7,897 nt of DNA, from contig JAKDLC010000087.1 of the NCBI GenBank assembly GCA_030453055.1, positions 1 to 7,897 on the forward strand. Reading direction: 5' to 3'. The position numbers and the translations under genes are program-made. The number at the start of each line of letters is the position of its first letter. Positions within the stretch are counted from its first letter, which is position 1. Origin of the DNA: Nitrosospira sp. (GTDB lineage: Bacteria > Pseudomonadota > Gammaproteobacteria > Burkholderiales > Nitrosomonadaceae). A model generated the notes under the pieces. The model was not told where the DNA came from. It worked only from the letters and a program-made list of their open reading frames with translations, and searched no databases. Shown in pieces: positions 4,907 through 7,897 of this stretch.

Positions 4907-5206
4907 CTATACAGCATGCGCGCGGATCAGTGGCTCAATCTGTGGCCAGACAGTACGCTGCGCCATACGAATAGCATAATCACTCTGCAGGTCGAGCCAG
5001 ATTTCCGGGGAGACGCCGAAATACTTGCCAAGGCGCAAGGCTGTATCAGCAGTAATCGAACGCTTGCCGTTCACGATCTCGCTAATACGATTGGGCGGTA
5101 CATTGACGGCACGCGAAAGCGCATTGATGCTGATGCCCATAGGTTTCATAAATTCTTCCAGTAAAATCTCACCGGGAGGGATAGGATCGAGTAATTTATT
5201 GATCAT
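4907..5206 (-). CDS. higA: HigA-family antitoxin, copy 2 (intact, without toxin gene)
   Basis: A 99-residue XRE-type antitoxin beginning MINKLLDPIPPGEILLEEF. The helix-turn-helix lies at about 27-50 (NALSRAVNVPPNRISEIVNG), followed by the YFGVSPEIWLDLQSDYAIR segment and a C-terminal WPQIEPLIRAHAV helix; the length is usual for HigA. ATG 5206 has GAGGA eight bases upstream. It should bind HigB and repress higBA. The toxin that ought to precede it is reduced to its last eight codons (5218-5241), so this is an orphan antitoxin, and its original promoter is probably lost with the toxin. It is convergent with the XRE gene (37-base gap) and divergent from the hydrolase gene. Residues 18-58 are encoded by DNA identical to copy 1. 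Confidence 0.92.
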   Translation of the reverse strand: MINKLLDPIPPGEILLEEFMKPMGISINALSRAVNVPPNRISEIVNGKRSITADTALRLGKYFGVSPEIWLDLQSDYAIRMAQRTVWPQIEPLIRAHAV

Positions 5207-5251
5207 GGTTTATTTCCTCAAGGATAGTCTACAATCTCTACATCACACATC
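4932..5251. repeat. Direct repeat copy 2 (higA and the end of higB)
   Basis: Partner of 2684-3000, same orientation, with start-to-start distance of 2248 bases. The identical core is 5034-5201. This copy keeps the five bases lost from copy 1 and has the intact higA frame. Similarity fades after TCTACATCA, close to the hydrolase gene. Confidence 0.9.
5218..5241 (-). pseudogene. higB: Last codons of a deleted HigB toxin gene
   Basis: The minus strand reads GTA GAG ATT GTA GAC TAT CCT TGA, that is VEIVDYP and stop, matching the VEIVDYH end of HigB seen beside copy 1. Upstream the sequence is unrelated, so nearly the whole toxin gene has been removed up to the hydrolase promoter region. Confidence 0.7.
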
Positions 5252-5275
5252 CGGCACAGCCTATCAAAATTTAGC

Positions 5276-6319
5276 GTGAAAATCTCCACCTTCCCTTTGC
5301 GTGCCAAACCCTACGTTGCCCCGAACTGGCTGCGCGGAGGCCATGCACAAACCATTTATCCCTATCTGCTGTTACGTCCCCTGGTGGCTTACCGGCGTGA
5401 GCGCTGGGAACTGGACGACGGAGATTTCATTGATATCGACTGGCTGGATAATCCTGACGGTGCACCACTGGTGATACTGTTTCACGGCCTTGAGGGAGGC
5501 TCTTGCAGTCATTACATCCTGAGTATCATGGCGATGCTGCAAGACCTGGGCTGGCGCGGGGCGGTGGTACATTTTCGCGGCTGTTCCGGTTCGCCTAACC
5601 GGTTGCCGCGCGCCTATCACGCCGGCGATTCAACCGAAATCGATTGGGTGCTCCGCAGGATAAGCGGACAAAACAAACTGCGCGGGTCAGCCGCCCCGCT
5701 TTATGTCGTGGGGGTATCACTGGGCGGCAATGCTTTTCTGAAATGGCTTGGGGAGCAAGGTAAGCAAGCCCGTCAGTTGATCGACGGCGCTGTGGCAGTG
5801 TCAGTGCCGCTGGATTTGGCTGCTGCGGGGAAGGCCCTGGCTTCGGGTTTCAACCTGCTCTATACGCGCCACTTTCTCGACACGCTGAAGTACAAGGCCC
5901 TGGAAAAATTTGGCCGCTTCCCCGGTCTGTTTGATGCGGCCGCAGTGGCCACGTGCACCACGTTATATGAGTTCGACAACCTCGTGACCGCGCCGCTGCA
6001 TGGCTTTCGCGATGCGGAAGACTACTGGGAGCAATCCAGCAGCAAGCCATGGCTCAAGCATATCGAGGTACCCACGCTTGTCATCAATGCCTTCAACGAT
6101 CCTTTCATGCCGCCGTCCGCGCTGCCCGGACCGAATGAGGTCTCCTCCGCCGTCACCCTGGAGTTTCCCGATGAGGGCGGGCATGCCGGATTTTTGAATT
6201 CGCCGTTTCCCGGCAGATTGACATGGCTGCCGGAGAGAATCATCGGTTTTTTTGGCGAACAACGAGGCAGGACTGCGACGCCGGCTGAAACGAGCTTACC
6301 TGAACTCCAAATTTCTTAG
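5276..6319 (+). CDS. Alpha/beta hydrolase of the YheT/UPF0017 family
   Basis: A 347-residue protein with the full family pattern. WLRGGHAQTIYPYLL (18-32) is the N-terminal signature of the YheT group (COG0429). The oxyanion region is FHGLEGGS (69-76), and VHFRGCSGS lies at 98-106. The nucleophile elbow GVSLGG (146-151) has Ser148, the acid is Asp275 in NAFNDPFMP, and the base is His303 in DEGGHAGF; together they form the catalytic triad. No signal peptide is seen, so it should be cytoplasmic. The natural substrate of the bacterial family is not settled; carboxylester hydrolysis is assumed. The start is GTG 5276, with the family motif beginning at residue 18 and no nearer upstream alternative; no clear ribosome site precedes it. 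It lies just beyond the higA repeat, and its stop is followed by a small hairpin. Confidence 0.93.
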   Translation: MKISTFPLRAKPYVAPNWLRGGHAQTIYPYLLLRPLVAYRRERWELDDGDFIDIDWLDNPDGAPLVILFHGLEGGSCSHYILSIMAMLQDLGWRGAVVHFRGCSGSPNRLPRAYHAGDSTEIDWVLRRISGQNKLRGSAAPLYVVGVSLGGNAFLKWLGEQGKQARQLIDGAVAVSVPLDLAAAGKALASGFNLLYTRHFLDTLKYKALEKFGRFPGLFDAAAVATCTTLYEFDNLVTAPLHGFRDAEDYWEQSSSKPWLKHIEVPTLVINAFNDPFMPPSALPGPNEVSSAVTLEFPDEGGHAGFLNSPFPGRLTWLPERIIGFFGEQRGRTATPAETSLPELQIS

Positions 6320-6374
6320 CGCCTTCGGACGAGGCGATGCTATCGGTAACAAACGTTTTGCTCTCGTTATCGAT
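6320..6374 (+). terminator. Two weak stem-loops after the hydrolase gene, possible terminator
   Basis: CGCCT at 6320-6324 pairs with AGGCG at 6332-6336, starting on the base after the stop codon. A second stem pairs ATCGGTAAC (6342-6350) with GTTATCGAT (6366-6374), with one G-U. Neither is followed by a clear T-run, so intrinsic termination is doubtful. The rest of the gap to 6538 shows no gene; AATTTT (6401-6406) and AAAATT (6417-6422) form a spaced inverted repeat, and TAAAAT at 6416-6421 could be a -10 box but lacks a good -35. Confidence 0.3.
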
Positions 6375-6538
6375 TAAGCGATTGCGACAGGGAGCTTGGG
6401 AATTTTCAATTGGTGTAAAATTAAACCTGAGTTTTTATGTCAGATTGAAAGCCGATTTATTTGAGACTTGGGTAGTAACCGGCTGGATCGTAACCCGATA
6501 TTGACCTTCCGGAATATCGAGTCCAGCCCCGCCACGAC

Positions 6539-7897
6539 ATGCCGACATCTCCCACCTTCGTTCATCTGCGCTTGCACAGCGAATATTCCGTCGTAGACGG
6601 CATCGTGCGCATCGACGAAGCGGTGGCGAAAGCGGTTTCCGACAGCATGCCGGCACTGGCGCTCGCCGATCTGTCCAACCTGTTCGGCCTGGTGAAATTT
6701 TACCGGGAGGCGCGTAACAAAGGCATAAAACCGATTATCGGCTGCGATGTCTGGGTAAGTAACGAAGACGATCGCGACAAACCGGCGCGCATTTTACTGT
6801 TGTGCCAATCCTATTCAGGCTACCTTCTGTTGTGCCGGCTGCTATCGCGCGCCTATCGTGAAAATCAGCGCCAGGGGCGGGCTGAAGTCAAAAAATCCTG
6901 GTTCAACGAAAACGGGAGTGAAAGCAGCGGGACAGAGGGGCTGATCGCCTTGTCCGGCGCGAATCTGGGCGATATCGGCCTGATGCTGTTGCAGAATAAT
7001 CCGGCTCAGGCGGATAGGCTGGCGAGAGGGTGGGCAAACCTGTTCCCCGGTCGTTTTTATATCGAAGTGCAGCGGGCGGGGCATGCAAATGAGGAGGCTC
7101 TCATGCAGCGCTCGCTGATGTTGGCGTCCGCCCTGGATTTGCCGGTGGTGGCGACACAGCCGGTACAGTTCTTGAATCCCGAGGACTACAGGGCGCATGA
7201 AGCGCGGGTGTGTATCGCGGAAGGGTACGTGCTGGGCGATCGTCGCCGACCCAGGAATTGCACCGGGCAGCAGTATTTCAAGACCCAGGATGAAATGGCG
7301 GAACTATTTGCCGACCTGCCGTCGGCACTCGCCAACACCGTGGAACTCGCCAAGCGCTGCAATCTCACACTGGAATTGGGCGTCAACCGCCTGCCGTTAT
7401 TCCCGACTCCCAACGACGAGAGTCTGGAGCGGTACCTGCGCGATCAGGCAGAGGCGGGTCTGGAAGCCCGGATGAAAGCACTTTTTCCCGACGCCGCCGA
7501 TCGCAATGCGCAGATGCCAAAATATCGCGCCCGGCTGGATTTCGAGGCAGCCACCATCGTGCAGATGGGGTTTGCCGGTTATTTTCTGATCGTCGCCGAT
7601 TTCATCAACTGGGCCAAGCACAATGGCGTGCCGGTAGGGCCGGGGCGCGGCTCCGGCGCCGGTTCGTTGATTGCCTACTCTCTGGGCATTACCGACCTCG
7701 ATCCGCTTCGTTACGATTTGTTGTTCGAGCGTTTCCTTAACCCGGAACGGGTTTCCATGCCTGACTTCGATATCGATTTCTGCCAGGACGGACGCGAACA
7801 CGTGATCGAGTACGTGAAACGGAAGTATGGCGCCGAGAGCGTTTCCCAGATCGCCACGTTTGGCACGATGGCGGCGAAGGCGGTGGTGCGCGACGTT
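6539..7897 (+). CDS. dnaE: DNA polymerase III subunit alpha (5' part; runs off the window)
   Basis: The first 453 codons of the replicative polymerase catalytic subunit; full-length DnaE is about 1,150-1,170 residues. The PHP domain opens with [19 protein letters not shown]. It keeps HLRLH (9-13), but the usual D-H-G-N metal site appears as DLSN, so it is probably not a functional nuclease, as in other proteobacterial alpha subunits. The palm and finger region shows [11 protein letters not shown] (367-377), [20 protein letters not shown] and MPDFDIDF (407-414); Asp409 and Asp411 correspond to two of the catalytic metal-binding aspartates, and the third lies beyond the window. ATG 6539 fits the family start, a few residues before FVHL. 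No strong ribosome site is seen. The gene is intact to the edge and marks the return to conserved chromosome. Confidence 0.97.
   Translation, partial: MPTSPTFVHLRLHSEYSVVDGIVRIDEAVAKAVSDSMPALALADLSNLFGLVKFYREARNKGIKPIIGCDVWVSNEDDRDKPARILLLCQSYSGYLLLCRLLSRAYRENQRQGRAEVKKSWFNENGSESSGTEGLIALSGANLGDIGLMLLQNNPAQADRLARGWANLFPGRFYIEVQRAGHANEEALMQRSLMLASALDLPVVATQPVQFLNPEDYRAHEARVCIAEGYVLGDRRRPRNCTGQQYFKTQDEMAELFADLPSALANTVELAKRCNLTLELGVNRLPLFPTPNDESLERYLRDQAEAGLEARMKALFPDAADRNAQMPKYRARLDFEAATIVQMGFAGYFLIVADFINWAKHNGVPVGPGRGSGAGSLIAYSLGITDLDPLRYDLLFERFLNPERVSMPDFDIDFCQDGREHVIEYVKRKYGAESVSQIATFGTMAAKAVVRDV

Noticed and set aside
6435..6656. A 73-residue minus-strand frame over the dnaE start
   Set aside because: It overlaps the dnaE N-terminus antisense and has a cysteine/arginine-rich composition typical of a shadow frame.
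6842..7801. Several open frames on both strands opposite or beside dnaE
   Set aside because: Shadows of the dnaE reading frame, which is continuous and strongly conserved from 6539 to the edge.

Overview
The window looks like the chromosome of a Gram-negative bacterium, most likely a betaproteobacterium of the Nitrosomonadales type. That placement is an inference from the proteobacterial DnaE, whose PHP motif is degraded, the YheT-type hydrolase next to it, and moderate GC with an AT-richer left part; no marker gene fixes the taxon. It joins accessory DNA (1 to about 5250) to conserved chromosomal genes (5276 to 7897).

Left edge (1-1484): a two-TRD type I restriction specificity (HsdS-like) gene. 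Its start overlaps the end of an open frame that enters the window from the left, so the matching methylase probably lies upstream.

Middle (1580-5251): a dense cluster of small toxin-antitoxin-type genes in several states of decay. In order: an outer end of an IS (three spaced GACAATTC-type repeats) abutting a C-terminal fragment of a PrlF-type antitoxin; an apparently intact DUF1778/GNAT pair (TacA/TacT-like) with a readable promoter and operator; HigA copy 1 with a frameshifted C-terminus and a HigB remnant fused to a transposase fragment; a DUF4160/DUF2442 pair; a RelE-type toxin gene split by a 161-bp palindromic MITE, with its XRE antitoxin intact downstream; and an intact orphan HigA copy 2. 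Apart from the GNAT gene, the recognised toxin genes are broken or nearly gone, while the XRE antitoxin and HigA copy 2 are whole and HigA copy 1 keeps its DNA-binding domain. The two HigA copies are direct repeats about 2.25 kb apart with an identical 168-bp core between diverged flanks.

Right part (5276-7897): a complete alpha/beta hydrolase of the YheT/UPF0017 family, a 219-bp gap with only weak stem-loops, and the first 453 codons of dnaE (DNA polymerase III alpha), which runs off the right edge.

The strongest result is the MITE. It has 19-bp perfect terminal repeats and a TTAA target duplication, and it is symmetric through much of its length. Removing it with one TTAA restores an 85-residue RelE-type toxin exactly in frame. 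No tRNA, rRNA or CRISPR array was seen.
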